A stretch of DNA of 64,000 nucleotides from JAHFUA01 sp963733935 (GTDB taxonomy: Bacteria; Acidobacteriota; Terriglobia; Terriglobales; Acidobacteriaceae). Made by a program: the position numbers and the translations under genes. Positions 54,631-63,941 of the stretch are shown here, piece after piece (the stretch's first letter is position 1; every line of letters starts with the position of its first letter). Below the pieces are notes generated by a model. The model was not told the origin of the DNA. It saw only the letters and a program-made list of their open reading frames with translations, and did not search any database. The DNA lies in NCBI GenBank assembly GCA_963733935.1, contig CAVTEQ010000014.1, positions 310,001 to 374,000 of the forward strand. Direction: 5' to 3'.

Positions 54631-55926
54631 TCAGGCGTGGCCCAGCGTCAGCTTCATGGAGCCTGCGCTCAGCTTTGCCGCTCCCGTGGATGTTTCCCCA
54701 GGAAGCGCGGCGGGATTCTCGTGGGTGCGTTCGCGGAATCCGCCCTTCATTCCCGTAGCCAGGGAGACGGCGCCCTCGCCGTAGCGATCGCGCAGACGGT
54801 CGGCCGCCGACAGCGCCTTTTGCCAGCGTTCGTGCTTTCCCCCGTCGAGCAATCCGAGCTGCCCTTCCGCGGGTTCGAAAGAAGCAGTGTGCACGCCCAG
54901 CAACCGCACCTTCTCCCCGGCTTCCAGTTCGCGCGAAACAGTTCGCGGACCTGATCCAGGATCTCGCCATCTACTTGGGTCGGGCGCCGCAGACTGCGCG
55001 CGCGGGTGATGGTCGAGAAATCCTCGTAGCCGCAACTTGAGCTGGACCGTTCGAGCATGAAGCCCATGTTCGCGCAGACGCCGGCAAACCATTTCGCTGA
55101 GCCGAGCCAGAGTGGATTCGAGCTGCTCGACATCCGCCGTGTCCTGGTTGAAAGTGTGCTCGTGGCTGATGGATTTAGGCTGGTCGTCGCCGCCGATCTC
55201 GGTATCGAACCATCCGCCGGCGTCGAGGCCGCGCGCCTTGCCGGCCAGCGCCAGCCCCCATTTGCCGAAGCGCTCATCGAGAAAAGATTCCTCGAGCGCT
55301 GCCAGGTCTCCCACCTTGCGGATGCCGAGATCGTGCAAGCTCTTTTCCAGCACCTTGCCCACGCCGGGAATCTTGCGCACCTCGAGCGGCGCCAGGAAGC
55401 GCGCTTCCTGTCCCGGAAGCACCCATAGGACGCCATTGGGCTTTGCCTGATCGGAAGAAACTTTTGCCACCAGGCGTGAGGTAGCGATGCCGATGGAGCA
55501 GTTGAGCTGCGTCTCGGCTTTGATCGCCGCATGCAGCGCATGGGCGGCGCGCAGCGGCGGACCGTGCAGGCGCTCGGTGCCGCTCATGTCGAGATAGGCT
55601 TCGTCGATGGACGCCATCTCCACCTTGGGCGAGAAGCGTCCGAGTACCGCATACACCTTCTGCGAACACTCGCGATAGCGCTCCGGATGTCCGTCCACGA
55701 AGATTGCCTGCGGACAATGTTTCGCGGCGGTGCGCAACGGCATGGCGGAGTGCACGCCGAACTTGCGCGCTTCGTAGGAAGCCGCGGCCACAACGCCACG
55801 CTCATTGCGCTGCCCACCCACCACCACCGCCTTGCCCTTCAGCGAGGGGTCAAACAGCTCTTCCACTGACACGAAAAAGGCGTCCATGTCGAGGTGAAAG
55901 ACGTTTCTGGGAAAGGCGTCCGGCAC
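54631..55926 (-). CDS. dinB: DNA polymerase IV (Y-family, DinB) with a short out-of-frame segment
   Basis: 431 residues from GTG 55926. Translesion polymerase. Palm motifs: NVFHLDMDAFFVSVEE (first Asp), MASIDEAYLDMSG (second acidic pair), fingers AAASYEARKFGVHSAMP, and thumb HhH PGVGKVLEKSLHDLGIRKVG. The little-finger domain follows from ~245. Between plus-strand 54932 and 55029 the frame is wrong: it reads LRGFLDHHPRAQSAAP where the adjacent frame gives YEDFSTITRARSLRRP. One inserted base near 55029 and one lost near 54932 cancel, so 32 residues of the little finger are scrambled while the rest is intact. The long extension upstream of 55926 is not coding. Confidence 0.9.
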   Translation of the reverse strand: MPDAFPRNVFHLDMDAFFVSVEELFDPSLKGKAVVVGGQRNERGVVAAASYEARKFGVHSAMPLRTAAKHCPQAIFVDGHPERYRECSQKVYAVLGRFSPKVEMASIDEAYLDMSGTERLHGPPLRAAHALHAAIKAETQLNCSIGIATSRLVAKVSSDQAKPNGVLWVLPGQEARFLAPLEVRKIPGVGKVLEKSLHDLGIRKVGDLAALEESFLDERFGKWGLALAGKARGLDAGGWFDTEIGGDDQPKSISHEHTFNQDTADVEQLESTLARLSEMVCRRLREHGLHARTVQLKLRLRGFLDHHPRAQSAAPDPSRWRDPGSGPRTVSRELEAGEKVRLLGVHTASFEPAEGQLGLLDGGKHERWQKALSAADRLRDRYGEGAVSLATGMKGGFRERTHENPAALPGETSTGAAKLSAGSMKLTLGHA

Positions 55927-55976
55927 AACCAAGTATTGTAGAGACGCACATGGCACATCTCTACAGGGATTCAGCT

Positions 55977-58943
55977 TTACTGCAGCTTGGCGAACTCCGC
56001 CCTGGCTTCCTTCAGGATGGGGATATCGGGATCGGCGTCCTTCCAGAGATTGAAGAAGTCCCGGTACGCCACTTTGGCTTTGGCGGTGTCGCCTGCCATG
56101 GCGTAAGCCCGGCCGATTTGGAGGTGGGCCAGCGATCCGGTCACAAAGTTCAACAGGATGCCGCGGTGATCGAGCAGCTTCTGGAACTCGGCGATTGCGG
56201 CTGTCCCATTGTGCGCCAGCAGATAGGCTTGTCCGCGCAAATAGGCAGGATAGATGGTCCCCTCCTGCAGCGGCGGCGGACCGCCCAGTTCGTAGGGAGC
56301 GGCGGCTTCCAGGTCCACCAGTGCCTGGGATGAATTGCCCCGGCTGAGTTCCATCGCGGCGTTGACGGTCGGCAGCCAGTAAAGCTTCAAAATCGTGTTG
56401 CTCGGATTGGCCTTCTCCACCTCTGAAGCTAGGGCCTTGGCTTGCGCAACGTCTCCGACGCGGGCCAGCGCCAGCGAGGCCAGCAGCTTCACGTCGCGGC
56501 CTTTGGAACGCGCCAATGCCGCCGCGACTCCCTGCTTTGCCGCGGCGCTGTTGCCCATTTCGGCGTCGCGAAGAGCGGAGTTGACCTGCCAAAGCGCCGC
56601 GGTCTCCTTGGAATCGGCGCGCACCGCCGAATCCACCGCCCGGCGCGAGAAGTCCCGCGCCTTGCTTACTCTTCCGTAGTACGCCTCAGTATCAGATTGT
56701 GCTGAAAGCAGCGGGTCCTCGTCTCCGGGCTTGCCCGCGGCCCAGGTTACATGCTGCTGCATCTGGGCGACATCCCCACGCAGGAAAGCATAGAAGTAGG
56801 TGACGAGCCGCAGATATCCGCCATCCAGGTGGCGCGCGTAGGCTTGGTCTAATGTGGCCTTGGCGTCATCCAGCCGGTCCAGGTAGAGGTAAAGTTCTCC
56901 CAGATTGCCGTACGACACTTGGTCCTCGCCCTGAAGCCGCAAGGACTCTTGCGTTTCTACCAAAGATTTTTCGTACTGCCCGGTGAAGGCATAATTCGCT
57001 CCCAGGTTGCCATGGGGAATAGAGTCACGTGGATAGTTCGCTTTCCACAGTTCGTAGGTTTGCGTCTCCTTTTCCACCTCTCCCGTAGCCCGAAAATAAA
57101 CGGCGGAGACGCGCAGCTTCTCACGCTCGCTGACCCGGTCGCGCAACTGGTAGGCCTTGGTGGCATATTCCAGACCCAACGACGGTTGCCCAAGATTTCC
57201 GTACGAGACTGCCAGTCCGGCATAGGCCAGGGGAAAGTTGGGATCGAGTTCAATCGCCCGCTTTAGAAAGGGAATGCTGGGCGCGTCGCCCTTTTCGCGG
57301 CCAACGGTGATGCCCATGCTGTAGTTCTTCAGCGCTTCGAGCGAGGGCGTCGTGGCTTCAATCGGAACATCGAACTTCTGCACCGAGGGAAGCGATTCTC
57401 CCAGCTTGGTGCGCAGCGTGGAAGAAGCCTGGTTCAGCGCCTTCAGAACCTCTTCCTTGCTGGGAGCCTCGGCCTGTTCCTTTGCCAGGGTGTCGCCGGT
57501 GCTGCACGCCACCGCATTCAGATCAACCAGGTAATGGCTTCCCAACCCGGAGATCGTCCCGCCTAGCAGGGCCTTGCTTCCGGTGCGCAGGCAGAGCTCC
57601 CGGCCGACGTCCACCGTGATGTGTTCGTTCGAGGGGCGGCCCATCATCCGCAGAGTCTCGCTGACTTTGCGGTCGGAGAGCACGTTCAGGAAAGGAGATT
57701 GCCCCAGCTCCACGGCCAGCGCCTGCTTGAGAGCGCCGTCGAAGACGGCATCGCCGGTAGTGTTCGTGAAGTCGGCGAGCACCACGGTATCTCGCTCCGT
57801 GAGCGGGGCAGTTTTGGTGGCCGGCGCCGCCGACCGCGAGCGCAGATAGATGCCAGCGGCAACCAATCCCGCGATGACAACCACAACCACTGGGACGAGA
57901 ACTTTCCATCGTGCTCCGGCCGGAGCCGGGGAAGCTGCCGGCAGTGGCGCAGCAATTGATGAAGACGACGAACTAGCCGCTGGAACGGCGCCAGAACTTG
58001 GCTGCGGTGTAACCGTCACCGCGGAGGGCGCGGGCTCCTGCGCCACTGGAACTGCCCCAGAACTTGCCGCCGCCAGGTTTCCACTTTGCGTATCCCGCTT
58101 CAGCCGCTGCAAGTCAGCTCGCATCTCCGAGGCGTGCTGATAACGCAGGTTTCGGTCCTTTTCGAGAGCCTTGTTGATGACCCGTTCCAGCTCGAGCGGC
58201 ACATTGGGGTTTAATCGCACCGGAGGCAACGGCGGCCGGTTCAGAATGGAGTCGAAAATTATCCCGGAACTTTCGCCGCGAAACGGCAGGACCCCGGTGG
58301 CCATTTCGTAGAGCACCACCCCGAATGAAAACAGGTCGCTGCGCACATCCACTTCCTTGGCCCTCACCTGCTCAGGGGACATGTACGCCACGGTGCCCAG
58401 AGTACTGCCGGGACTCGTCAGGTGATCTTGGCTGGCGGCGGTGGCGTCCGTTGCCACAGCTTGCCCCCTGCCCTTCACCACCTTGGCCAGTCCGAAATCC
58501 AGCACTTTGGTCTGCCCGCGCCGGGTGATGAAGACGTTGGCGGGCTTGATGTCGCGGTGAATGATTCCCTCGCTGTGCGCCGCGTCCAGCGCATCGGCGA
58601 TCTGGATGGCAATGTCCAGCAGCAACTCGGTGTCCAGCGGCTTTCCCGTGATGAGGTGCTTCAGGGTCTCGCCATCCAGAAACTGCATGGCGATGAACGG
58701 CTGGCCCTTGTGTTCTCCAATCTCGTGGATGGTGCAGATGTTGGGGTGGTCGAGCGCCGACGCCGCTTGCGCCTCCCGACGAAACCGTTCCAGCGTCTGC
58801 TGGTCCTGGGTCACGCCTTCCGGCAGGAACTTCAGCGCGACAAATCGATGAAGGGATGTATCTTCCGCCTTGTAGACCACACCCATCCCGCCCCCGCCGA
58901 GCTTCTCGACGACGCGGTAGTGCGAGACGATCTGACCAATCAC
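55977..58943 (-). CDS. Ser/Thr protein kinase with TM helix and C-terminal TPR sensor
   Basis: 988 residues. Kinase domain ~1-275: glycine loop LGGGGMGVVYKAED, Lys38 in VALKFLP, HRD in IIHRDIKPANVFI, DFG in VLDFGLAKV, APE-equivalent AYMSPEQVRA. All catalytic residues are kept. A Ser/Ala/Pro linker leads to one membrane helix ~345-365 (VLVPVVVVVIAGLVAAGIYL). The extracytoplasmic part begins with a TolB-like stretch DFTNTTGDAVFDGALKQALA (~395-500) and continues with about ten TPR-like repeats to the end. This architecture is abundant in acidobacteria. It should sense something outside and phosphorylate cytoplasmic targets. Neither a phosphatase nor an obvious substrate is adjacent. Confidence 0.93.
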   Translation of the reverse strand: MIGQIVSHYRVVEKLGGGGMGVVYKAEDTSLHRFVALKFLPEGVTQDQQTLERFRREAQAASALDHPNICTIHEIGEHKGQPFIAMQFLDGETLKHLITGKPLDTELLLDIAIQIADALDAAHSEGIIHRDIKPANVFITRRGQTKVLDFGLAKVVKGRGQAVATDATAASQDHLTSPGSTLGTVAYMSPEQVRAKEVDVRSDLFSFGVVLYEMATGVLPFRGESSGIIFDSILNRPPLPPVRLNPNVPLELERVINKALEKDRNLRYQHASEMRADLQRLKRDTQSGNLAAASSGAVPVAQEPAPSAVTVTPQPSSGAVPAASSSSSSIAAPLPAASPAPAGARWKVLVPVVVVVIAGLVAAGIYLRSRSAAPATKTAPLTERDTVVLADFTNTTGDAVFDGALKQALAVELGQSPFLNVLSDRKVSETLRMMGRPSNEHITVDVGRELCLRTGSKALLGGTISGLGSHYLVDLNAVACSTGDTLAKEQAEAPSKEEVLKALNQASSTLRTKLGESLPSVQKFDVPIEATTPSLEALKNYSMGITVGREKGDAPSIPFLKRAIELDPNFPLAYAGLAVSYGNLGQPSLGLEYATKAYQLRDRVSEREKLRVSAVYFRATGEVEKETQTYELWKANYPRDSIPHGNLGANYAFTGQYEKSLVETQESLRLQGEDQVSYGNLGELYLYLDRLDDAKATLDQAYARHLDGGYLRLVTYFYAFLRGDVAQMQQHVTWAAGKPGDEDPLLSAQSDTEAYYGRVSKARDFSRRAVDSAVRADSKETAALWQVNSALRDAEMGNSAAAKQGVAAALARSKGRDVKLLASLALARVGDVAQAKALASEVEKANPSNTILKLYWLPTVNAAMELSRGNSSQALVDLEAAAPYELGGPPPLQEGTIYPAYLRGQAYLLAHNGTAAIAEFQKLLDHRGILLNFVTGSLAHLQIGRAYAMAGDTAKAKVAYRDFFNLWKDADPDIPILKEARAEFAKLQ

Positions 58944-59158
58944 TGGATTATCCCCACGCGTGAATGCGGATGTTAGCGAGCGACCAACCTCAAGTCAACG
59001 GGGCTCCGGGACCGCGACACCCTTACGTGACACGCGTCCGCGTCAGCGGACGCGATGATAATAGCCCAGCACAAGCGTGTCCCGTAGGGACTGCGCAGTG
59101 CTGGGTAGGCAACAATTATGATCCGGAGCCCCTTCAGGGGCGACACACGTGAGGAAAA
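58944..59158. repeat. Repeat-rich spacer between UbiA and kinase genes
   Basis: It contains the palindrome CGCGTCCGCGTCAGCGGACGCG (59033-59054, first 20 bases shown as CGCGTCCGCG / its complement) and AGCCCAGCAC paired with GTGCTGGGT (59064-59106). The hairpin GCCCCTTCAGGGGC (59128-59141) and two GGCTCC-GCGACAC blocks complete it. It lies upstream of the kinase gene and just downstream of the UbiA stop, both minus strand, so it may include the kinase promoter and a weak terminator. Confidence 0.6.
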
Positions 59159-60024
59159 CTAGCGTCGCCACAGCAGGTCGGCAGCGATAAAGAGACAGTA
59201 CACCACCGAGATCACACCATTCATAGTAAAGAAGGCGGCGTTCAACCGGCTGAGATCCTCATGCCTGACCAGCGAGTGTTCGTACGCCAGCAACGCGCCC
59301 ACAATTGCGACGCCAATTATTGCCAACGCGCCCAGGTGCAGCGCAAACACCAGCCATAGCAAGAGACCGATCATCAGCAGGTGAAAAGCACGCGCCACCC
59401 ACAGCGCCCGGCGGATGCCAAGGAAGCGCGGAATCGAATGCAATCCCGCCTGGCGGTCGAATTCGAAGTCCTGGCAGGCGTAAAGAACATCGAAGCCGCC
59501 CACCCAGAAGGTCACTGCGGCGGCCAGAATAACGATGCGCCAATCAAGCGAGCCGCGGACCGCGATCCAGCCCGCCGGCGCCGAGATGCCGTCGGCAAAT
59601 CCCAGAACCAGGTGCGACCAGCGCGTGAAGCGCTTGGTGTAGGAGTACAGCAGCAGGATCGCCAGCGTCAGCGGGCGAGAGCAACAGCGCCAGGCGATTC
59701 AGTTCCGCCGCTGCCAGCACGAACACCGCGCAGGACAGCACAACAAAGCCCGCAACAAACTGCCGCGAGAGCAGTCCGGCGGGCAGAGCGCGGGCTCGCG
59801 TGCGAGGATTGGTCGGCATCGAGCGTGTGGTCCACCAGCCGGTTGAACGCCATGGCCGCCGAGCGTGCCGCCACCATGGCCACCAGAATCCAGCCGATCT
59901 GGCGCAAAGTCGGCAAACCGCCAGCCGCGAGCATTGCGCCCGCCAGCGCGAATGGGAGCGCAAAGATCGAGTGCTCCCACTTGATCATGTCCAGCGTGAT
60001 GCGGAGATTGCGGGCGAGGGCCAC
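59159..60024 (-). CDS. UbiA-family polyprenyltransferase (MqnP-like), frame broken twice
   Basis: Membrane prenyltransferase. Three consecutive blocks lie in three frames: an N-terminal part with MIKWEHSIFALPFALAGAML and the first Asp-rich motif NRLVDHTLDAD, a middle part NPRTRARALPAGLLSRQFVA, and a C-terminal part LTLAILLLYSYTKRF with the second motif CQDFEFDRQAGLHSIPRFLG. The breaks are at 59811-59812 (extra C in CC, coding strand) and 59673-59675 (extra C in CCC). Removing both gives 287 residues, typical of the 'UbiA-other' group that prenylates the futalosine-pathway intermediate. mqnE lies 4.5 kb away, supporting that role. The start is GTG 60024. The protease gene ends 19 bases upstream. 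Confidence 0.85.
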
Positions 60025-60043
60025 GGAGAGATTCTAACTTCAA

Positions 60044-61500
60044 TCACTCCACTTCGGAATCGATGTACTGCAACTGCCCCTGGCGTTCAATCTGCAATAC
60101 GAGGGGATCCCCCGGCTTAAGCTGATGCAGCGCGGATCTCAGTTGCTCGGCCGATTGGACGCGAAACTCGATTGACAGCATGGATGATGTCTCCGGGGTG
60201 AAGATCGCCGGTCAGCGCGTTCAAGTCGAGAGACTGGCCCAGCACAACCACACCCGAAGAAATTCGGACATCCGGCATGGCCGCGCGCAGCCGCTCGTCG
60301 AAATCCATGACGTAAATTCCGAGACTGTTAATGCGGTTGTTCGGATCAATGAGGTTGCCAAGCTGGTCCGCTTTGTCGTGATGCTGCAGAGCCGGCAGGT
60401 TGAGGAGCGTCTTTTCACTGCCGCGCAAAATTTCCAGCGTGAGGACTTCATCAGGAGGGTGCAGATAGAGGGCGGCCGTGAGCCCCGGCAGCCCCAGAAT
60501 CGGGCGGCCATCGGCTGCCATCACGATATCCTTTATCTTAAGTCCGGCAGCGTCGGCAGGCCCACCCGGCGCTACATCCGAAATCACAACTCCCCAATTC
60601 TGCGCAAGGCCGAGCCCGGCGGCAAGCGTCGGAGTAATGTTCTGCGCGTTGGCCTGGATGTCCGTCCGGTGGACATGCCCGTACTTTCGCAGGTGGGTCG
60701 TAAACGAAGTTGACGACCCTCGCCGGTATGGCGAAGCCGAGTCCTTCGCTGCCTCCGCCCTGGCTGAGAATGAACGTATTCAGCCCGATGACGTAGCCGT
60801 CCAGGTCCACGAGCGGTCCCCCGCTATTGCCCGGGTTGATGGGAGCGTCGGTTTGAATGTAGACCATGGGCTTGTCGGGATCCGGCTGCCGCGACACCGA
60901 ACTCACCACGCCCATGGTGACCGAATTCTGCAAGCCTTCAGGGCTGCCGATGGCGAACACCAGCTCTCCCGGCTGCACCCGGCGTCTCGTCCCCAGAGGC
61001 AGGGTCGGTAGATGGTTGCCCTCAACCTTCAACAGCGCCAGATCACTATCCTTGTGAATGCCAACCACCTTGGCATCCAGAATCTGCCGTTTGCCAATCG
61101 GAGATAGCTCGAACGGCGACTGGCTCGGTGGAAGCGGCAAAACCACGCGCACCCGCTGCGCTCCCTCGACGACGTGTGCATTGGTCATGATGTACCCGTC
61201 GGGGTCGACAATCACGCCGGAGCCGATGGCTCGCTGCCGCACAATAAAGGCGACTCCGCTCTTATTGCTCGTTTCCAACGGGGCCAGCCCCGCAACCTGA
61301 ATTTGCACCACCGCGGGCGAGACCTTCGCGACCAGAGCTTGGAGCGCGCCATTAAATTGCCGGAGGGGGTCCGAGCTGGGTAACTCAGCCCGCCTGGGGT
61401 CCGCGAGTGCGGGGTGTTGAGACTCCTGCGACAACAGTGTGGTGGTGGTGATGAGGCTCACACAAGCAAGCAACAGCACACGTAAGGGCAAGCGGTTCAT
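60044..61500 (-). CDS. S1C (HtrA/DegP-type) serine protease with PDZ domain, frame broken twice
   Basis: From ATG 61500, a signal peptide ~1-25 (LPLRVLLLACVSLITTTTLL) precedes a trypsin-like domain with the full triad: His in YIMTNAHVVEGA, Asp in KDSDLALLKVEG, Ser in NPGNSGGPLVDLDG. The PDZ domain reads VISDVAPGGPADAAGLKIKD and IVMAADGRPILGLPG. Two single-base insertions interrupt it: at 60695-60697 (after NFVYD, where HLRKYGHVHRTDI should follow) and near 60160-60162 (after HAVNRVS, where VQSAEQLRSAL should follow). Repaired, it is 484 residues ending in QLQYIDSEVE. It degrades or refolds damaged envelope proteins. UbiA follows after 19 bases. Confidence 0.87.
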
Positions 61501-61580
61501 ACGAGGTTTGCCTCTGCGCTTTTGATTAGCGCCGTCCCCCACGGATTCAGGGGATTGACCGAGAATGTTCTAGCAGCCGT

Positions 61581-63323
61581 TCACGCGACGGTCACGGCTG
61601 CCTTCGCCGCCATGACGTAATCCCGCAGCGAAAGCCGCAGGCCGCCGAAGTTGGCATTGGAGTTGTTCTCCACGGTGAAGGCGATGTCGAGCACGTCTCC
61701 GGCAACCAGCGGTTCGCTTTCGGTGCGCTCCACCATGCGCCAGCCCATGGCGTCGAAGGCGCAGCGGCTGTTGCTTCCGGTCTCTTGCACCACGCGTAAT
61801 CGCAGGTGTTTTTCCTTGAGCACCTTGGGAGGCAGGCCGAGGCGCACGCCGCGAGCAGCGAAGACCGGCTCCGGATTCCCCATGCCAAACGGCCGCAGTT
61901 GCTCGATGGCCGCGTAGAAGTGCGGCGTGATCTGTTCCAGGGCAAGCTCGCCGTCCACCGCGAGAACCTGCTCGAAGTCCGCCGGCGTGAGCCGGGCGCG
62001 TGCGTAGCGGTCAAGCGCCTCGCACAGCTCCGAGAGACGTTCGCAGGGCAAGGCAAAACCCGCAGCATGCGCGTGGCCGCCAAAGCGCGTGAACAGGCTG
62101 GCGCAGGACTCGAGCGCATCCAGCAGATGAAAGGCAGCGATAGAGCGGCCGGAGCCGTGGGCCTCTTCGCCATCGCGCGCCACCACCAGCGCCGGACGCC
62201 CGGTGCGCTCCATCACCCGCGTCGCGCAGATGCCGATCACGCCACGATGCCAGCCCTCGCCGTCGATCACCATGCAGTAGCGCTCGCGCAGCGCTGCGTC
62301 GCCATCGAGGCGCTCGTGGATCTCCGCCATGATGCGCTGCTCCTCCGCCTGGCGCTCGGCGTTGAGACGATCGAGATGCTCCGCCAGTTCGCGGGCGCGA
62401 GCTTCATCGCGCGTGGAGAACAGCTCCACCACGTCGCGGGCCACGTCCATGCGTCCGGCGGCATTGATGCGCGGTGCAAGCCGAAAAGCTACGTCGCCCG
62501 AGCGGATCGCCTGGCCGGAATCGAGCGCCGACACGGCGAGCAGCGCCTTGAGCCCCGGGTTGACCGCGTGCCGCAGCCCATCGAGGCCGAGGCGGGCGAT
62601 CACGCGATTTTCGCCTACGAGGTCCACGGAATCGGCCACCGTGGCAATGGCGACAATCTTCAAAAACGACGGCAGCAGGCGGGCGCGGCCGCTTTCCTCC
62701 AACAGCGCCTGCACCATTTTGAACGCGACTCCCGCGCCGCACAGCTCTTTGCAGGGATAGCTGCAACCCGGCTGGTTGGGATTGAGCACGGCCAGCGCGC
62801 CCGGCACGCCCTGCTCCACCTCGGGCAGATGATGGTCGGTGACGATCAGGTCCACGCCGACGCGGCGCGCGGTTTCCGCCGCGGCGAAAGCGCGGATGCC
62901 GGTATCCACGCTGATGATCAAGCGCACGCCCTCAGCCGCCGCGCGCTCGATCACCTCATCGCGCATACCGTAGCCTTCGCGAATGCGGTGCGGCACGTGG
63001 AAATCGGCGACGCCGCCGCAGAGCTCGATGGCGGTTTTTAGGATCACGATGGCGGTGGTGCCGTCGACGTCGTAGTCGCCGTAGATGAGCACCTTCTCTT
63101 TGCGCTCGATCGCGGCGCGCAGGCGCTCGACCGCCGCCTTCATGCCCAACATAAGATAAGGAGAATGCAGATGCTCGAGCGCAGGATGGAGAAAGCGCGC
63201 GGCCTGGTCCGGGCCGCGCACACCGCGCACCACCAACAGGCGCGCCACCAGCGGATCGAGGTTAGCTTCGGAAGCCAGGCGGCTCAGGAGGGATTCGTCC
63301 GCCGCTTTCAGGGTCCAGCGCAC
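61581..63323 (-). CDS. recJ: Single-strand DNA 5'-3' exonuclease RecJ
   Basis: 580 residues. DHH phosphoesterase motifs in order: LIYGDYDVDGTTAIVI (motif I), ISVDTGIRAFAAAE, LIVTDHHLPEVEQGVP (the DHH motif III), and NPNQPGCSYPCKELCGAGVA. The DHHA1 domain has FGGHAHAAGFALPCERL near 430, and an OB-type C-terminal domain follows (PEPVFAARGVRLGLPPK). RecJ resects ends in RecF-pathway recombination and mismatch repair. It is separated by three bases from the small conserved gene upstream, and by 80 bases from the protease gene downstream. Confidence 0.96.
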   Translation of the reverse strand: MRWTLKAADESLLSRLASEANLDPLVARLLVVRGVRGPDQAARFLHPALEHLHSPYLMLGMKAAVERLRAAIERKEKVLIYGDYDVDGTTAIVILKTAIELCGGVADFHVPHRIREGYGMRDEVIERAAAEGVRLIISVDTGIRAFAAAETARRVGVDLIVTDHHLPEVEQGVPGALAVLNPNQPGCSYPCKELCGAGVAFKMVQALLEESGRARLLPSFLKIVAIATVADSVDLVGENRVIARLGLDGLRHAVNPGLKALLAVSALDSGQAIRSGDVAFRLAPRINAAGRMDVARDVVELFSTRDEARARELAEHLDRLNAERQAEEQRIMAEIHERLDGDAALRERYCMVIDGEGWHRGVIGICATRVMERTGRPALVVARDGEEAHGSGRSIAAFHLLDALESCASLFTRFGGHAHAAGFALPCERLSELCEALDRYARARLTPADFEQVLAVDGELALEQITPHFYAAIEQLRPFGMGNPEPVFAARGVRLGLPPKVLKEKHLRLRVVQETGSNSRCAFDAMGWRMVERTESEPLVAGDVLDIAFTVENNSNANFGGLRLSLRDYVMAAKAAVTVA

Positions 63324-63326
63324 GGC

Positions 63327-63791
63327 TTAGTGTTCGTCGTCCTGTTCGGGTTCATCGAAAACGATGCCGCCATACTCCTCGGCCATGTCGACCAGGCGCT
63401 GATAGCGGTCATACCAATCAGTAGAGGCCTCAAAGAGGAACACCGTGCCTTGGTGCGGCCAGCCGAGTTGTACGAATCCGGTCTTGCCGACGTAAGTGCG
63501 CAGCCAGCGCGCTTCTTCGATGTCTTCTTCGTCGGGATACGCGGCGTTCTTCAGCCGGTCGACCAGAAAATCGAGGTCTTTCTTGTCCAGCACCACGTCG
63601 CTCATGGTCAGGAACGAGGCGCCGGCGTGCTTGGCCAGCTCGACAAAATCCTTCCAGCTCTCGGGATTATCGCTCGAATCCCACATCACGCTGGAGACTT
63701 CCTCGCCTACGTAGGCGTGGAAACGAAGCATGCCGTGGCCTTCGATGAAGGCAGTCATATCGTCTTTCAGATTGGTGAGATCGTCCGGCAT
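63327..63791 (-). CDS. Conserved hypothetical acidic protein upstream of recJ
   Basis: 154 residues, strongly acidic, ending in EPEQDDEH. It has no signal peptide or membrane helix. Features include an N-terminal amphipathic start (MPDDLTNLKDDMTAFIEGHG), SVMWDSSDNPESWKDFVELA, DVVLDKKDLDFLVDRL and VFLFEASTDWYDRYQRLVDM. I recognise no domain. Its stop is three bases from the recJ ATG, so the two are co-translated, suggesting a link to DNA repair or simply shared expression. Confidence 0.75.
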   Translation of the reverse strand: MPDDLTNLKDDMTAFIEGHGMLRFHAYVGEEVSSVMWDSSDNPESWKDFVELAKHAGASFLTMSDVVLDKKDLDFLVDRLKNAAYPDEEDIEEARWLRTYVGKTGFVQLGWPHQGTVFLFEASTDWYDRYQRLVDMAEEYGGIVFDEPEQDDEH

Positions 63792-63882
63792 GGCGCACGA
63801 AGCTGCCGCAGCGTACTCTACGCTACTCCCAGAACGGCTCTGTGTCCAGAAGGCGGGTATCTCCGCACGAACTGTTACGCAG

Positions 63883-63924
63883 CACTCGCAACTCGGTACT
63901 CGGTACTCGCAACGCGGTACTCAG
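63883..63924. repeat. Heptamer tandem repeat, CGGTACT family, third site
   Basis: Units ACTCGCA, ACTCGGT, ACTCGGT, ACTCGCA, ACGCGGT, ACTCAGG in tandem. This is the same family as 48392 and 49611. It lies between the divergent acidic-protein gene and the partial gene at the right edge. Confidence 0.85.
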
Positions 63925-63941
63925 GTAACATATCCAGCCGC

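Noticed and set aside
55927..56592. N-terminal extension of DinB
   Set aside because: It lies within the end of the kinase gene in another frame and has no polymerase sequence; the start is at GTG 55926.
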